Shown: positions 18,501 through 28,807, numbered from the stretch's first letter. The stretch: DNA of 43,347 nt from an uncultured Aquabacterium sp. (GCF_913773725.1 NZ_CAJYGK010000136.1:1-43347); one strand, 5' to 3'. The notes: generated by a model from the sequence alone, not told the origin. Program-made: numbers and translations.

Positions 18501-20720
18501 AGCGCCCGAATCGGCGCTGGAATAGAGGGAACGGAAGGTCAGCATCGCGCCCGGGATCAGGCCCTCTGCCGCGCCGTGGTTCCAGGAACTTTCGGGGGTG
18601 ATGTAGACCTTGCGCGAGGTGCCGGGAATCGGCACCTCGATGCGGGCGACGCCCCCCGCCAGCGAAGCCGCGTAGGTTCTCACGCGCAGGGCCGCGGCCG
18701 GCAGGCGGCTCGTCAACACGGTGCGACCGGTCGCGTCCGTCAGTTCCGTGGTGCGCCCCCCGGCCCCCCCGATCTCGCGGATGGCCCGCGTGTTGGCGAA
18801 GAAGGCAGCGCCTGCGCCCAGGTAGGTGCCCTTGATACCCGGCGCTTCCGGGCACACGCCCGCGACGCTCGACAGACCAGGGCTGTAGACGCCGCCGACG
18901 AGATTGCCCGCGCCGATCGGCTTGGCCGTGCAATCGACGCCGAAGCCGGCACTGGCCGAGCCCACCGAGCGGCTGGTGCCGTTGATGCCCTCGTTCCGTC
19001 CCACAGCATCGGTCAGTGCTTGAAGGGTGTTGCCACTCTGCCCATTCAGGCTGGCGAACCGGTCGAACAAGGCATAGAGGTCTTCGGTGCTGCCGGCTTC
19101 GTCCGTGTCGTAGTTGGTGGCGCCACTCGAGATGGCCAGAAGGTTGGTCGCCCGGCAGATGCCTCGCCCGTACAGCGTCCTGCGGGACACGCTGGCCACG
19201 GGGTCGGTGAGGGTGTCGTTGAGGGGATCCCTGCGCGTGACCCCGGTGGGGAAACCGACGGCCGCATCGCGCGTGGTGCTGCTCGGGTCCGACACGGACT
19301 GACCTGCCAGGTAGGAAAGGGCCTGAACCACCATTTCCGACATCGGGTTGCCCCACGAGGCAAAGTTGCCGTTCGTGATCACGCTCGGGTGAACCCATTC
19401 CCCATAGCCGTCGGGACGGGTCCGGCCGTAGCTGCCCACGTCATACAGCCGGATGGCGTCGAACGAGGCGATGATGCCGCCGCTGCTCGCACACGTGCTG
19501 GGACGGGTGCCGCCGATGCGATGGCAGAAGCGACCACTGACCGGGTCAACCTCGTCATTGAGCGAGCCGATGTTCTTGCGCAAGGCCCCACCGCGCAGAT
19601 TGGAGTCGTAGCTGCCGGTGATCAATCCGAACTCGGCACGTGCGGGCTGGTCCGTCTGACGGGTGGTGCCGAACTCCTGCAAGAGGCCGACCGGCTTGAG
19701 CACGGGCGAGGTGGCGCTGCCATACGTCTGGCAGCGCTCACTCCCGACCCAACCGGCGCGGCAGGCTTGCACGCGGATCTGCAGCTCCGGCCCGATGGTG
19801 GTCGATGCCGCGGTATAGGTGGCGCCGTCGGTCGACTGCACCGGCAGGTTGGGCTTGTGGGCCGTGGGATCACTGGCCAGCCTGCCCTGGTTGGGCCCGT
19901 ACTGGCTGTAGAACGCGGTGGCCTTGGTGCCAAAACTGAAGCCGGACAGCTCGCTGCTCCAGCGGCACACCGTGCCCGGGATGGTGGCCCACAGGCTGAA
20001 GTTGCCCTTGAGCACGCGCATCACTGGCGCACCGGGTGAGCTGGTGGTGGGATCGCTGTTGATGGTGCCGCGGTTGCAGATGGTCAGTCCGGCGCCGGCC
20101 AGATCGGTGGCGAACGAGAAGGGCGTGAAGTCGCGGACATCGTCGCCCGCGTAGTACTTGACGAACGAGTGCGCATCCTGTGACATCTGCGCCATCTCGA
20201 GCGTGGTGTCCGTGCTCGAGTCTTCGCGCCGGAAACCGCCATACATCATCTTGCGCACCACGTCGATGCGCGTCATGGTGGCCCAGTTCAGGAAGTTGCC
20301 GCTCCAGTAGCGTCCCGTGGTCGGGCAACTGTAGCGGGTGGTGCTGGACACGTTTGCCACAGGCTCGAACCGCCCCCCGGTGCTGTGGCTCGGGTTGTAG
20401 CTGTAGCATTTCAGGGAGTCGAAGTAGCCGTAGTAACGGAAGGTCGGCTTGAAGGTGTAGTCGTCCACACCGTCGCCATCGATGTCCTCGTAGTCGGTGT
20501 AGATCGGCGAGAACAGCGTGTGGTCGCGCGAAGCCGCGAGCATCATCATCGGCCCGCCCACCCCGTACCCCACATTGGGCGGGTAGGCTGACAGCGAGGT
20601 GGTCACGAACGCTGGAGAGACCGCGCGGGCGGCCTCGGTGGCCAGCAGGCCACCGCACAGCAGGGCAACGAGGCCCAGGAGGCCACGGAGCATCCATGAA
20701 CGGGCAGACAGGAAGGACAT
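15546..20720 (-). CDS. pilY1: Type IV pilus tip adhesin/assembly protein PilY1
   Basis: A 1724-residue secreted protein. Signal peptide about 1-33 (ending AARA). An EF-hand-like [10 protein letters not shown] lies at 79-88. The C-terminal third is the PilY1 beta-propeller domain; near residue 1390 it has the calcium loop [18 protein letters not shown] followed by KGRVWKFDI, the family signature. A von Willebrand A domain with MIDAS motif was not recognised in the N-terminal part, which is long and variable as in many Burkholderiales PilY1 proteins. PilY1 caps the minor pilin complex, regulates pilus retraction through calcium and can bind surfaces. ATG 20720 was chosen for the signal peptide. 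It follows pilX by 35 bp and overlaps pilE. Confidence 0.95.
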   Translation of the reverse strand: MSFLSARSWMLRGLLGLVALLCGGLLATEAARAVSPAFVTTSLSAYPPNVGYGVGGPMMMLAASRDHTLFSPIYTDYEDIDGDGVDDYTFKPTFRYYGYFDSLKCYSYNPSHSTGGRFEPVANVSSTTRYSCPTTGRYWSGNFLNWATMTRIDVVRKMMYGGFRREDSSTDTTLEMAQMSQDAHSFVKYYAGDDVRDFTPFSFATDLAGAGLTICNRGTINSDPTTSSPGAPVMRVLKGNFSLWATIPGTVCRWSSELSGFSFGTKATAFYSQYGPNQGRLASDPTAHKPNLPVQSTDGATYTAASTTIGPELQIRVQACRAGWVGSERCQTYGSATSPVLKPVGLLQEFGTTRQTDQPARAEFGLITGSYDSNLRGGALRKNIGSLNDEVDPVSGRFCHRIGGTRPSTCASSGGIIASFDAIRLYDVGSYGRTRPDGYGEWVHPSVITNGNFASWGNPMSEMVVQALSYLAGQSVSDPSSTTRDAAVGFPTGVTRRDPLNDTLTDPVASVSRRTLYGRGICRATNLLAISSGATNYDTDEAGSTEDLYALFDRFASLNGQSGNTLQALTDAVGRNEGINGTSRSVGSASAGFGVDCTAKPIGAGNLVGGVYSPGLSSVAGVCPEAPGIKGTYLGAGAAFFANTRAIREIGGAGGRTTELTDATGRTVLTSRLPAAALRVRTYAASLAGGVARIEVPIPGTSRKVYITPESSWNHGAAEGLIPGAMLTFRSLYSSADSGAYVVTWNDTQFGGDYDMDLVGFIRWKLTPVSGSTGYDLEIFTDVLNHNAGAGGSHGFSIMGADAPPSSEFKADGRYLTHGSNGFRSAGDCSTLSVPATLSQPGFALRCNFTDSGMPRQPSTTATGGSDPDGFGWPSQLRFGTTTRSVGFIEQQRAGTVNLTTTVATKFRVSAGVDAVTLRDPLWYIAKYGSFDTGETTFATSTSALPEARRGTTAVNWDKENNNGQPCASGATCADGEPDGYFLARRPELLESRLRVLLEKIVQNSNALPAVSSAQLINGSYKFVAEFNAQTFNGTIKAYELVNGEFAATPLWDAGRLLTTAATAGTRQIITNQVSSTGVASGMAFTTTAINASAAATAGATPLYKIALGGGDTEALRTRADQLVDYLRGGRSNERVVFRGRDDTNLMGAVVSSSPWLQDAKSAARFTDSDFASGTPSYYAFSVTKASRASLLWVGAQDGMLHSFRATSGAPVLSYVPSPVVAQLSNAFDVRTTTATPLMEGSPFTADVLIGSGTGAAWRTYLYSSLGRGGKGVFALDVTDPSTLTEANAASTFKWVFTAQDDNDLGHVLMDPVRHNASGQAHPVVRLNSGGFGVLVPNGYKSATGRAVLFILDAAGPDSSGWKDSAGVPRAYRKLATAATDTDNGLMGLTWVDLDNNTTADIVYATDLKGRVWKFDIRSSDPARWKSAFLGTGDVPVPFFSAVDSAGTALPITTSPVVTFPNFGGALVSFGTGRAIEAGDFPRSTTTYRFFTVWDKGRYVGDQVTPAPESATPNPLPGTGTRTLDSTAFLQRLLVRDPSTGLIYLAKRVGTSLVPVPATEAATSFNPSTHDGWFFDFPTGGESVISAPVNRQSFILFTSVRPAEDESQSCSVAPQASVYALSPTSGLPVSGLFSRRTVLGPDGTPIEVNPFGMESADQRVINVRDTSTKTRCDAEGRCTVDEASTCPPGKIKTRRLGASTDALMCAPANQLRIQWREIPGMKTL

Positions 20721-20755
20721 GCTGCAGCGACGACGTAGGAGGTGAACGAACCGGC

Positions 20756-21424
20756 TCAGAGAGCCGGCACGAGGAAGTAGCTCTGCATCACCACCTCGGT
20801 GCCGGACCGGTACCCGAATCCGCGCGCGGTGATACGGAAGAAGAACGATTCGCCCCGGCGAATCGGCTCGATGACGTACTCGGGTTGCCGGGCCACACCG
20901 GTCACGGCCGCAGCACCGGTGAAAACGCCCAGCGGCACGCCTCCGTTGAATGCCGCACAGGCGGCGGCGCTGGTGCGGGTGGGCTTGGTGCTCATGTCGT
21001 TGTTCCATTGCCCGCCTTGCTCTGCGGGCCACCAGGGCTCGCCGACCTTGGTCGTAGCCGCCGCGGCGTAATCGGTGTTCTGCCAGTCCGCGGTGGCGCA
21101 CTGCCCCCTTCGGCAGGCGCTGGTGAATCGGGCAATCTGGTTGAGCACGGGCCGGTCGTCGCCCCGGGCGCACACGGCGCCGGCCGGCGCAGCGCCCGGC
21201 GCCAGCATCAGGTCCTTCTCGGCGTCACGCAAGGCCGCCTCGGCGGCCTGCCGGGCCACCTGGATGTCCAGCTGATTGCGGGAAACCGACTCACCCAGCA
21301 AGGCCGAGCGGGCACCCACCAAGGCCATGCCGGCCAGCGCGATGATCAAGGCCAGCGCCACGATCAAGGCCACGCCACGCTGGCGTTCAAGACGAGCGGC
21401 TGAAGGCAGGGACAGGCGGCTCAC
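20756..21424 (-). CDS. pilX: Type IV pilus minor pilin-like protein PilX
   Basis: A 222-residue protein with a basic leader and QRGVALIVALALIIALAGM hydrophobic helix (from residue 15), the PilX N-terminal pattern, which lacks the glutamate at +5 seen in other pilins. The C-terminal part holds four or more cysteines and no known domain. The start is GTG 21424, overlapping the pilW stop as GTGA; no ATG is available before the helix. Part of the pilVWXY1E tip complex. Confidence 0.9.
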   Translation of the reverse strand: MSRLSLPSAARLERQRGVALIVALALIIALAGMALVGARSALLGESVSRNQLDIQVARQAAEAALRDAEKDLMLAPGAAPAGAVCARGDDRPVLNQIARFTSACRRGQCATADWQNTDYAAAATTKVGEPWWPAEQGGQWNNDMSTKPTRTSAAACAAFNGGVPLGVFTGAAAVTGVARQPEYVIEPIRRGESFFFRITARGFGYRSGTEVVMQSYFLVPAL

Positions 21425-22500
21425 AGCGGCAGCTCCACGGTACGCAACTGACGGTTCTTCACGCCGAACACCTGGGTAAAGGTGCGATAGACCACTCCAC
21501 TTGGCGGCGTCACCGACGTGCCATTGCAGTCGACCACATTGGCGCCGCCCGTGCCGCCATCCTGGAACCGGGTCGATGACAGCGACCGCACCATGACGCA
21601 CAGGCGCACCGAGGCGACGCGCTGCCAAGGCTGATAGACCGCCCCGTCGCCCAGCGTGAGTGCCGACAAGGCCCGCACCTCGGTGGCGGTCAGGTAGGTC
21701 TGCGGGCGCAGCGTATCGTCCGAGAACACGCCGTAGCGGACGGTCATCTGGACCACGCCGGGGACGAGATCAACGGTTGAGCCACCTCCGTTGCCACGGC
21801 AGGCCAAGGCGAAGGTGTTGATCCGCTTCCCCTGGTCGTCCACATAGCTCAAGGCATTGAGAAAGAAGCGGTTGGCCACCAGCAGCGGCGACGTGGGCGG
21901 CAAACCCATCGTCCCCCGCGCCTCCTTGACCGGACCGGACGCGCTGGTCTTGGTGACCTCCCCTACGCGACCCGCGTTGTAGAGGGTGTCGGCCCCGACG
22001 TCAGCGCGACTGCAGTCCCCCCGCTGCCCCACGTCCAGCGAGAACGCATCGTTCGTGAAGTAGGAGACGACGAGCGTGTCCGAACCCGACGGATCACCTG
22101 TCCCGTTGGCCACACACCCACTGAGCGTGGCATTGAGCTTGCCGTCCGCGCAGCCATAGAGGCCATAGAGATACGCGTCGGGCACGACCCCGCCGTTGAG
22201 CCCCTTGACCGCGGCGTCGTAGGAAACCAGCACATTGGTCGAAGGCACCCCGCTGCCCACGGTCGGCTCCGTGCTCACCACGGGGTAGAAGCCGGCGTTG
22301 GCGATCTCTCGCCCCAGCAATTCGAGCACCATCTGGCCGGTCTCGAACAGGGCGGCCGTCTCATCGGTGGCACGCTGGGTAGCGCGCGATCCGACGAACA
22401 GACGTGTTGCCACCAGAACGACCACCAGGCCGATGACCATGGCCACCATCAGCTCGACCAGGGTCAGGCCGCGCGCAGGTCGGTTCTTGATGGCACTCAT
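21421..22500 (-). CDS. pilW: Type IV pilus minor pilin PilW
   Basis: A 359-residue prepilin. Short leader MSAIKNRPARG with cleavage G11|L12 and E16 at +5, then the hydrophobic helix LTLVELMVAMVIGLVVVL. The long C-terminal globular region is typical of PilW (about 350 residues) and carries several cysteines. ATG 22500 overlaps the pilV stop (ATGA) and its own stop overlaps the pilX GTG. Confidence 0.93.
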   Translation of the reverse strand: MSAIKNRPARGLTLVELMVAMVIGLVVVLVATRLFVGSRATQRATDETAALFETGQMVLELLGREIANAGFYPVVSTEPTVGSGVPSTNVLVSYDAAVKGLNGGVVPDAYLYGLYGCADGKLNATLSGCVANGTGDPSGSDTLVVSYFTNDAFSLDVGQRGDCSRADVGADTLYNAGRVGEVTKTSASGPVKEARGTMGLPPTSPLLVANRFFLNALSYVDDQGKRINTFALACRGNGGGSTVDLVPGVVQMTVRYGVFSDDTLRPQTYLTATEVRALSALTLGDGAVYQPWQRVASVRLCVMVRSLSSTRFQDGGTGGANVVDCNGTSVTPPSGVVYRTFTQVFGVKNRQLRTVELPL

Positions 22501-23099
22501 GGGATCACCGTGAAGTTGGCGCAACGCACGCCATCGGGCGCCGCTGCCGCAGAGGGACACCGGCTCGTGCTGGCCAGCACCGTTTCACCGGCTGCGGCCG
22601 CCGAGGCGGCTGGCGCCCCCAGGCGCACGCCACCGCCCAGCAACTCCTTGTCCGCCCACATGAAGGTGACGGTGAGCCCGCGCGGCGCATCGCCACTGAC
22701 CAGCACGGATCCCAACGGCAGGCTGCGGCGGACGGTGGCTCGCCACTGAGCCATGTCGTACTGAGCCAGTTCGACCGCGCTGCACGTGACGGATCCACAG
22801 TCCCGCGAAGCCGTGGGCACGTCGGTCCGCGACTGGGTGGCCCAGTTGTCGGACACCAGATAGGGCGACGTCCCGCTGACGAGACCGGGCGCCTGGTCCA
22901 GGTTGGCGCGCACGCGCTCTGCGTAATCCGCCAGCAGCACCGACAACTGGGCACGCTGCGACGAACCACGCTGGTACTTGACCGTGGCCGATTGGAGCGC
23001 CGCCATGCTGACCATGGCCAGGGCCACGATCAGCAGCGACACCAGCACTTCGATCAGCGTGGCACCACGTTGGGGAAGTTGAGGCCGGATCATGCGCAT
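22497..23099 (-). CDS. pilV: Type IV pilus minor pilin PilV
   Basis: A 200-residue prepilin: leader ending QRG with cleavage G12|A13, E17 at +5, and helix ATLIEVLVSLLIVALAMVSMAALQ, the PilV pattern. Two starts are possible: ATG 23099, overlapping fimT by 10 bp, or ATG 23093, which would give the same 4-bp ATGA overlap seen at the other junctions of this operon. Both give a workable leader. Confidence 0.92.
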   Translation of the reverse strand: MRMIRPQLPQRGATLIEVLVSLLIVALAMVSMAALQSATVKYQRGSSQRAQLSVLLADYAERVRANLDQAPGLVSGTSPYLVSDNWATQSRTDVPTASRDCGSVTCSAVELAQYDMAQWRATVRRSLPLGSVLVSGDAPRGLTVTFMWADKELLGGGVRLGAPAASAAAAGETVLASTSRCPSAAAAPDGVRCANFTVIP

Positions 23100-23677
23100 C
23101 GGTCACCCGAACTCTTGGGCAGATCGGCAAGCAGGCGCCCTTGCATGTTGAGCTTGAGACAACGGGCATGCGGGCTGCCGGCGTCGGCCGTGTCGTTCAG
23201 CAGGATCGTGCGGCCCGTGGAGCGCAGCACGCCCCGAGCATTGAACGTGTGCAACGATGGTGGTGAACCGCCCTGGTCGATCAGGGTGTAGCGCGCCGCG
23301 CCGGGCTCACGCACCGCGATGATGTCGGCGGCAGCCGGGCCACCTGCCGCCACCGCCCCGCAACCGGGGTTCGCAAACACGATCCAGCCCTGGTGCCAGT
23401 TCCCCAGGTTGGCTGCGGTCGACTCGCAGGTCGATGCTGCCGAAGAGGAGAGCGGACACAGCGAGACGCAACTGTTGCGCGAGATGGCGTCGAGCCGGGC
23501 CCGGTTGAAAGCCGAGGCAAAGTCGGTTTGAAGCCCCTGCATCGCGCTGCGCGCGATGAACTGCTGCATGGCCGGCGCAGCGATGGCCAGCAGGATGACC
23601 AGCACGGCCATCGTGATGACCAGCTCCACCAGCGTGACGCCCTGCGCTCCCCTGTTCTTATGTCCTTGCCACTTCAT
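23090..23677 (-). CDS. fimT: GspH/FimT-family pseudopilin
   Basis: A 195-residue prepilin with leader MKWQGHKNRGAQG, cleavage G13|V14, E18 at +5, and the helix VTLVELVITMAVLVILLAIAAPAM followed by a GspH-like globular domain. FimT/FimU-type pilins begin the minor pilin complex; in some species FimT binds DNA during natural transformation. ATG 23677 has no clear ribosome binding site; an in-frame GTG at 23710 is an alternative with a longer leader. First gene of the pilus unit, 114 bp after nrdR; no strong promoter was seen in that gap. Confidence 0.9.
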   Translation of the reverse strand: MKWQGHKNRGAQGVTLVELVITMAVLVILLAIAAPAMQQFIARSAMQGLQTDFASAFNRARLDAISRNSCVSLCPLSSSAASTCESTAANLGNWHQGWIVFANPGCGAVAAGGPAAADIIAVREPGAARYTLIDQGGSPPSLHTFNARGVLRSTGRTILLNDTADAGSPHARCLKLNMQGRLLADLPKSSGDRCA

Positions 23678-23791
23678 GCAAGGAAATATATCGAGCGTGA
23701 CAAGGTTCACAAATGCCGCTCGTCCGCCTCCGGGCGCCGTCCGTCGATACGGGGGCCCGCAGACGACGGTTCACCCCCCCTGCCCCCTCAC

Positions 23792-24253
23792 TCAAGGGCT
23801 AGGTTTCTTCCCGGTCTCCTTGATCGCCGCCACGAACTCACTGACGTCGTCAAAGCTGCGGTAGACCGACGCAAAGCGCACATAGGCCACCTTGTCCAGC
23901 TTGCGCAACTCCTTCATCACCCACTCGCCGAGCTGGGTGGAGGTGACCTCCTTGTCGCCGGACTGGCGCAGGCGCGCCTCGATCGCCTCGATGGCGGACT
24001 CGACCGACTCGGCGCCCACCGGCCGCTTGCGCAAGGCCAGCATGAGCGACGCCTTCAACTTGGCGCGGTCGAAGTCCGTGCGCCGTCCGTCGCGTTTGAC
24101 GATGGCGGGCAACTCGATCTCGGCGCGCTCGTAGGTGGTGAAGCGCTTGTCGCAGGACTGGCACTTGCGGCGTCGGCGGGTCGAGTCGCCTTCGTCCGAG
24201 TCACGCGTCTCCACGACCTGGGTTTCAGGGTGTCCGCAGAAGGGGCAACGCAT
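23792..24253 (-). CDS. nrdR: Transcriptional repressor NrdR
   Basis: NrdR represses ribonucleotide reductase genes in response to dATP/ATP. The 153-residue protein has the N-terminal zinc ribbon (C3-x2-C6 ... C31-x2-C34), the basic segment STRRRRK and an ATP-cone domain (about 46-136). Length is normal. It lies downstream of glyA, a conserved glyA-nrdR order, but a strong terminator between them means it depends on read-through or its own promoter. No NrdR boxes were seen near it. Confidence 0.96.
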   Translation of the reverse strand: MRCPFCGHPETQVVETRDSDEGDSTRRRRKCQSCDKRFTTYERAEIELPAIVKRDGRRTDFDRAKLKASLMLALRKRPVGAESVESAIEAIEARLRQSGDKEVTSTQLGEWVMKELRKLDKVAYVRFASVYRSFDDVSEFVAAIKETGKKPSP

Positions 24254-24280
24254 CGGGCAGCTCTCAGGAAGTCAAATGCA

Positions 24281-24315
24281 GAAAACCCGGCGAGGACGGT
24301 CGGTCCTGGCCGGGT
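24281..24315 (-). terminator. Intrinsic terminator of glyA
   Basis: On the minus strand ACCCGGC-c-AGGAC, loop CGACC, GTCCT-c-GCCGGGT: a 12-bp stem with one symmetric C/C mismatch, followed by TTTTC. It starts 30 bp after the glyA stop and precedes nrdR. Confidence 0.9.
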
Positions 24316-24344
24316 CTGCGATCAGTCACGCATCAGCGCGCAGC

Positions 24345-25595
24345 TCAACGGTAGACGGGGAACTGACGGGTCAGGGCCGACACCTGCTCGCGCACGCGGG
24401 CGATGGTGGCTTCGTCGTGCGGGTTGTCCAGCACGTCGGCGATCAGGTTGCCCACCGCCACGGCCTGCTCTTCCTTGAAGCCACGGGTCGTCATGGCCGG
24501 CGAGCCCAGACGGATGCCCGAGGTCACCATCGGCTTCTGCGGGTCGTTCGGGATGCCGTTCTTGTTGCAGGTGATGTGCGCCTGGCCCAGGATGGCTTCG
24601 GCTTCCTTGCCAGTCAGGTTCTTCGGGCGCAGGTCGACCAGCATCACGTGGCTCTCGGTGCGGCCGCTGACGATGCGCAGGCCCCGCTTGGTCAGGGTGT
24701 CAGCCAGCGCCGCGGCGTTCTTCACCACCTGTTGCTGGTATGCCTTGAACTCGGGGCTCAGGGCTTCCTTGAAGGCCACGGCCTTGCCGGCGATGACGTG
24801 CATCAGCGGGCCGCCCTGGATGCCGGGGAAGATGGCCGAGTTGATCTTCTTGGCGATCTCTTCCGAGCGCATCAGGATGATGCCGCCACGCGGGCCGCGC
24901 AGGCTCTTGTGGGTCGTCGAGGTGACCACATCGGCGTGCGGCACCGGGTTCGGGTAGACGCCCGCGGCGATCAGGCCGGCGTAGTGGGCCATGTCCACCA
25001 TGAAGTAGGCGCCGATTTCCTTGGCGATCTTGGCGAAACGCTCGAAATCGATGCGCAGGGCGAAGGCCGAGGCACCGGCGATGATCAGCTTGGGCTTGTG
25101 CTCACGGGCCAGGGCTTCCATCGCGTCGTAGTCGATGTCTTCCTGGGCGTTGAGGCCGTAGGACACGACCTTGAACCACTTGCCCGACATGTTCAGCGGC
25201 ATGCCGTGGGTCAGGTGACCGCCTTCGGCCAGGCTCAGACCCATGATGGTGTCGCCGGGTTGCAGCAGGCCGAAGAACACGGCCTGGTTGGCCTGCGAGC
25301 CGGAGTTCGGCTGGACGTTGGCGAATTCGGCGCCGAACAGCTGCTTGAGGCGGTCGATGGCCAGTTGCTCGACGACGTCGACGTGCTCACAGCCACCGTA
25401 GTAGCGCTTGCCGGGATAGCCTTCGGCGTACTTGTTGGTCAGCTGGGAGCCTTGGGCTTCCATCACCGCCGGCGAGGTGTAGTTCTCGGAGGCGATCAGC
25501 TCGATGTGGTCTTCCTGACGGGTGTTCTCGGCCTGGATGGCGGCGAACAGTTCGGGATCGACGTTGGCAATGGTGTGCTTGGCGCGGTCAAACAT
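24345..25595 (-). CDS. glyA: Serine hydroxymethyltransferase
   Basis: GlyA converts serine and tetrahydrofolate to glycine and 5,10-methylene-THF, the main source of one-carbon units. The 416-residue PLP enzyme shows ENYTSPAV near 36-43, SGSQANQA near 98-105, DMAHYAGL near 200-207 and the PLP lysine in [14 protein letters not shown] (about K230). Full length. The 206-base leader carries a ZTP riboswitch, so expression should rise when the purine intermediate ZMP/ZTP accumulates on folate shortage. A terminator follows. Confidence 0.98.
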   Translation of the reverse strand: MFDRAKHTIANVDPELFAAIQAENTRQEDHIELIASENYTSPAVMEAQGSQLTNKYAEGYPGKRYYGGCEHVDVVEQLAIDRLKQLFGAEFANVQPNSGSQANQAVFFGLLQPGDTIMGLSLAEGGHLTHGMPLNMSGKWFKVVSYGLNAQEDIDYDAMEALAREHKPKLIIAGASAFALRIDFERFAKIAKEIGAYFMVDMAHYAGLIAAGVYPNPVPHADVVTSTTHKSLRGPRGGIILMRSEEIAKKINSAIFPGIQGGPLMHVIAGKAVAFKEALSPEFKAYQQQVVKNAAALADTLTKRGLRIVSGRTESHVMLVDLRPKNLTGKEAEAILGQAHITCNKNGIPNDPQKPMVTSGIRLGSPAMTTRGFKEEQAVAVGNLIADVLDNPHDEATIARVREQVSALTRQFPVYR

Positions 25596-25670
25596 GACTT
25601 GGCAGTCCTCTTCATGGTGTGAAGACCCGCGGCCCGAATCCCGCCAGGATGACGAGGTCGGCGTGAGGGC

Positions 25671-25800
25671 TGCCCAGGCGAACGGCTTGGCGACACGGTG
25701 CGGGCACCGGCCGGCTGCGCTTCCCGGTGGTTCACCACCTCAGGCCGACTTCATCAGGCCAGAGCCGGATGGAGCCACCGTGTATCGCCAGTCGCGCAGC
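25671..25800 (-). promoter_or_regulatory. ZTP (pfl) riboswitch in the glyA leader
   Basis: On the minus strand the 5' domain has CTGCGC (25799-25794) followed by GACTGGCG, and closes with GGTGGTGAACCACCGGGAA and GCGCAG, so that CTGCGC pairs with GCGCAG. After a variable linker the 3' domain reads CCGTTCGCCTGGGCA (ending about 25671), the conserved pseudoknot half of the pfl motif. The aptamer begins right at the predicted transcription start. ZTP riboswitches bind ZMP/ZTP and turn on purine and one-carbon genes; glyA is a known target class. The expression platform between 25670 and 25596 was not resolved. Confidence 0.88.
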
Positions 25801-25807
25801 GGGATGG

Positions 25808-25837
25808 ATTGTAGCGGAGGGCGCCGGGGGGCGCCAA
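25808..25837 (-). promoter_or_regulatory. glyA promoter
   Basis: Minus-strand TTGGCG (25837-25832), 18-base spacer, TACAAT (25813-25808). The predicted start near 25801 coincides with the first base of the riboswitch aptamer, which supports the assignment. Confidence 0.7.
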
Positions 25838-25871
25838 CCGCCTTCCGTACCGCCCCCTGGCGCAAGGCCAT

Positions 25872-26894
25872 TCAGTGCAGAGACAACACCGCCACCTGCT
25901 CGGGACGGTGCGGAGGCGGCTCGGCGGGATTCGCGCCCGAGGCCGCCCCGCCCTGCTGTGCGCCGGCAGGCGGTGCCGCCACCGGCACGGCCTGAACCGG
26001 CGCAGGCGCCGCCGACGGGGCCACGGCCTGCACCGTGGCCTGAGGCAGCGGCGACATCACGGGCACCTGGCGGCCCGCCGCCACCTGGCGAAGGTAGGCC
26101 TGCTCGGCCAGTACCTTGGCGCCATAGCCGCCATCGTCCGACAGATTGGCTGCGCCGACGTAGTACTTCAGGCCGCCCTCCAGGCTGCCCGCACGGCGGA
26201 TGCAGTCGCGCAGCACCTGCACCCCGACGCGTAGGTTGGTGACAGGGTCGAACGCCGCGTTCTGCCCGCCGAAGATGGCGTACTTGTCATGGTGGACGCG
26301 GGTCATCACCTGCATGAGGCCTTGCGCACCCACATGGCTCTGGGCAAACGGATTGAAGCCCGACTCGACGGCCATCACGGCCAGCACGAGGGTGGGCTCC
26401 ACCCCCATGTGCTGCCCCACGGACCAGGCCTCCTGCACGAGGCGGCTGATGGGTTCGGGCGCGACGTTGTAACGTCGGGCGATCCAGTAGGCCACCGCCG
26501 CCTGCTGGCGGTTCAGCTCCTTGGGGTTGGCGGCCGTGGCGCGCTGGATGGCTTCCGGCTCGGCCAGCTCGGCCAGGGCCGACGCGTCTTCGGCATCGGC
26601 ATCCTGCGCCACGCGCTGCTCGGCCCGCTGCAGCAGCCAGCTCAGGGCGCGACCTTCCAGATCGTGACGCAGATCGGGCCGGTGCGCCAGAAACAGGGCT
26701 GCAGCCACCGCGGCCAGGCCCAGCATCGCCAGGGCGTTGTGGCTGACGCAGCGCAGGCCACCCATCACGTCGGACAAGAACAGACGGACGGCGGCCATCA
26801 CGCCACCTGCCGCGGTGCGGACGGCCTTCGCCCGCTGAGGAACCACTGGTGCGGTCGGCACGGGGCCTTCCGCTGCACGGTCAAACGCTGTCAT
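25872..26894 (-). CDS. Membrane-anchored lytic transglycosylase (SLT family)
   Basis: A 340-residue protein with an N-terminal cytoplasmic tail, one membrane segment about 53-70 and a soluble-lytic-transglycosylase domain about 150-265. The catalytic glutamate is E177 in VMAVESGFNPFAQS, followed by GAQGLMQVM and later GLKYYVGAANL, the usual SLT motifs. A Pro/Ala-rich tail of about 70 residues ends it. It cleaves peptidoglycan glycan strands with 1,6-anhydro ring formation, generating the anhydro sugars that AnmK (37149-38303) recycles. AAGGAG lies 6 bases before ATG 26894. It sits upstream of glyA on the same strand, but glyA has its own promoter. Confidence 0.88.
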   Translation of the reverse strand: MTAFDRAAEGPVPTAPVVPQRAKAVRTAAGGVMAAVRLFLSDVMGGLRCVSHNALAMLGLAAVAAALFLAHRPDLRHDLEGRALSWLLQRAEQRVAQDADAEDASALAELAEPEAIQRATAANPKELNRQQAAVAYWIARRYNVAPEPISRLVQEAWSVGQHMGVEPTLVLAVMAVESGFNPFAQSHVGAQGLMQVMTRVHHDKYAIFGGQNAAFDPVTNLRVGVQVLRDCIRRAGSLEGGLKYYVGAANLSDDGGYGAKVLAEQAYLRQVAAGRQVPVMSPLPQATVQAVAPSAAPAPVQAVPVAAPPAGAQQGGAASGANPAEPPPHRPEQVAVLSLH

Positions 26895-27211
26895 GTTGCT
26901 CCTTTCCCCACCGGCACCCGGGACACGACGACGTCAGGTCAAGGACCCGACCACGCCATGCCCGAGCGGCAGTGATAATGGCCCCGGCTGGACGATGGCG
27001 GCGCTGTGCAAAGGCGCAGAGCCATCACGAAAGGCAGGTCCGAACGACATGGACCGCGAGGGTGTGCCAGGGCTGGCAGCGTTGCGCCTCATGTTCGAGG
27101 CGCAAGGGATAACCCGGAAAAATCAGACTCCGGGCTCAACGGAGGCGGATTCTAGGCAGCCTTGAAATAACCAGTCAAGCATAACGGATTCATTCTTTAT
27201 AACTTCACAAA
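26895..27211. other. Divergent intergenic region between the lytic transglycosylase and ubiD
   Basis: This 317-base stretch has no convincing gene. It contains an 8-bp perfect hairpin TTGCGCCT/AGGCGCAA (27082-27105, loop of 8), a weaker CCCGG/CCGGG hairpin (27113-27134) and an AT-rich end before ubiD with TATAAC at 27198-27203. The hairpins have no T-run after them, so they are more likely leader or operator elements than terminators. Confidence 0.5.
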
Positions 27212-28807
27212 ATGAAATACCGCGATCTTCGGGACTTCGTCGGCGGCCTGGAAGCCCAAGGCGAACTCCGCCGGGTCCGCGAACCCGTGTCGGTCCACCT
27301 TGAAATGACGGCCCTGTGCGACCGCGTGCTGCGTGCTGGCGGACCCGCCATCTGGTTCGAACAGCCCACCGGCCAGGGCACCGCCGAGGCACCGGGCAGA
27401 CGCCATGCCATCCCCGTGCTGGCCAACCTCTTTGGCACCCCCCGCCGGGTGGCCCTGGGCATGGGGGCTCAGGATGTGAGCGAGCTGCGCGACATCGGCC
27501 GGGTGCTGGCCAGCCTGAAGGAGCCGGAGCCCCCGCGCGGCCTGAAAGACGCCGGCAAGCTGCTGCACATGGCCAAGGCGCTGTGGGACATGAAGCCCGC
27601 ACAGGTGCGCCGCGCAGCCTGCCAGGAAGTGATGCTGGAACAGGCCGATGTCGACCTCACGGCCCTGCCCATCCAGCACTGCTGGCCGGAGGACGCGGCG
27701 CCGCTGCTGACTTGGGGCCTGGTCGTCACGCGCGGGCCGCAGAACGTGCCCACGCCCCGCCGCAGGCAGAACCTCGGCATCTACCGCCAGCAACTCATCG
27801 GCCGACGCCAGCTGATCATGCGCTGGCTGGCGCACCGTGGCGGCGCACTCGATTTCCGAGAGTTCGCGCTGGCCAACCCGGGCCGCCCCTTCCCCATCGC
27901 GGTGGCATTGGGCGCCGACCCGGCCACGATCCTGGGTGCCGTGACCCCGGTGCCCGACAGCCTGAGCGAGTATCAGTTTGCCGGCCTGCTGCGCGGCAGT
28001 CGCACGGAGGTGGTCGACACCGGGGTGGGCGAAGGCGACCTGCGCCTGCAGGTGCCCGCATCGGCCGAGTTCGTGCTGGAAGGGCACATTCCCACCGCCC
28101 CGACCGGCTATGAGGGCGTGAGCGAGCACGGCGTGCCACTGAAAGAGAAAGGCGGCTACCTGCACGCGCTGGAGGGGCCGTTCGGCGACCACACAGGCTA
28201 TTACAACGAGCAGGACTGGTTTCCGGTGTTCGAGGTGACGCGCATCACACACCGCGACAACCCGGTCTACCACTCGACCTACACCGGCAAGCCGCCTGAC
28301 GAACCCGCCGTGCTGGGCGTGGCGCTGAACGAAGTCTTCGTGCCCATCCTGCAGAAGCAGTTTCCCGAGATCGTCGATTTCTACCTGCCGCCCGAGGGTT
28401 GCAGCTACCGCATGGCCATCATCAGCATGAAGAAGGCCTACCCAGGGCACAGCAAGCGCCTGATGTTCGGTCTGTGGAGCTTTCTGCGTCAGTTCATGTA
28501 CACGAAGTTCATCGTGATCGTCGACGACGACGTGAACATCCGCGACTGGCAGGAAGTGATCTGGGCCATCACCACCCGCATGGACCCGGTCCGCGACACG
28601 ACCCTGGTGGACAACACGCCGATCGACTACCTGGACTTCGCATCACCCATCAGCGGACTGGGCGGCAAGATGGGCCTGGACGCAACCAACAAGTGGCCGG
28701 GCGAGACCCAGCGCGAATGGGGCCGCACGATCACCATGCCGGACACGGTCGAACGGCGGGTGGACGATCTGGTCGCCGCCATCCTGCAGCCCTCGAAGCG
28801 CGCTTGA
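27212..28807 (+). CDS. ubiD: UbiD-family decarboxylase (4-hydroxy-3-polyprenylbenzoate decarboxylase)
   Basis: A 531-residue UbiD enzyme, which uses prenylated FMN from UbiX to decarboxylate 4-hydroxy-3-polyprenylbenzoate in ubiquinone synthesis. Features: N-terminal [13 protein letters not shown], the conserved [12 protein letters not shown] block near 188-199, [11 protein letters not shown] near 319-329 and the C-terminal DATNKWPGE near 489-497. Length exceeds the E. coli enzyme (497) slightly. No Shine-Dalgarno is visible before ATG 27212, and TATAAC lies nine bases upstream, so translation may begin on a very short leader. ubiX is not in the window. Confidence 0.93.
   Translation: MKYRDLRDFVGGLEAQGELRRVREPVSVHLEMTALCDRVLRAGGPAIWFEQPTGQGTAEAPGRRHAIPVLANLFGTPRRVALGMGAQDVSELRDIGRVLASLKEPEPPRGLKDAGKLLHMAKALWDMKPAQVRRAACQEVMLEQADVDLTALPIQHCWPEDAAPLLTWGLVVTRGPQNVPTPRRRQNLGIYRQQLIGRRQLIMRWLAHRGGALDFREFALANPGRPFPIAVALGADPATILGAVTPVPDSLSEYQFAGLLRGSRTEVVDTGVGEGDLRLQVPASAEFVLEGHIPTAPTGYEGVSEHGVPLKEKGGYLHALEGPFGDHTGYYNEQDWFPVFEVTRITHRDNPVYHSTYTGKPPDEPAVLGVALNEVFVPILQKQFPEIVDFYLPPEGCSYRMAIISMKKAYPGHSKRLMFGLWSFLRQFMYTKFIVIVDDDVNIRDWQEVIWAITTRMDPVRDTTLVDNTPIDYLDFASPISGLGGKMGLDATNKWPGETQREWGRTITMPDTVERRVDDLVAAILQPSKRA

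Noticed and set aside
15876..20039. A 1387-codon plus-strand open frame
   Set aside because: It lies opposite pilY1 and has shadow-type composition with no domain; pilY1 on the other strand has a signal peptide and family motifs.
26971..26979. TGATAAT at 26973-26979 as a plus-strand promoter
   Set aside because: No -35 at acceptable spacing and no clear transcript unit before ubiD.
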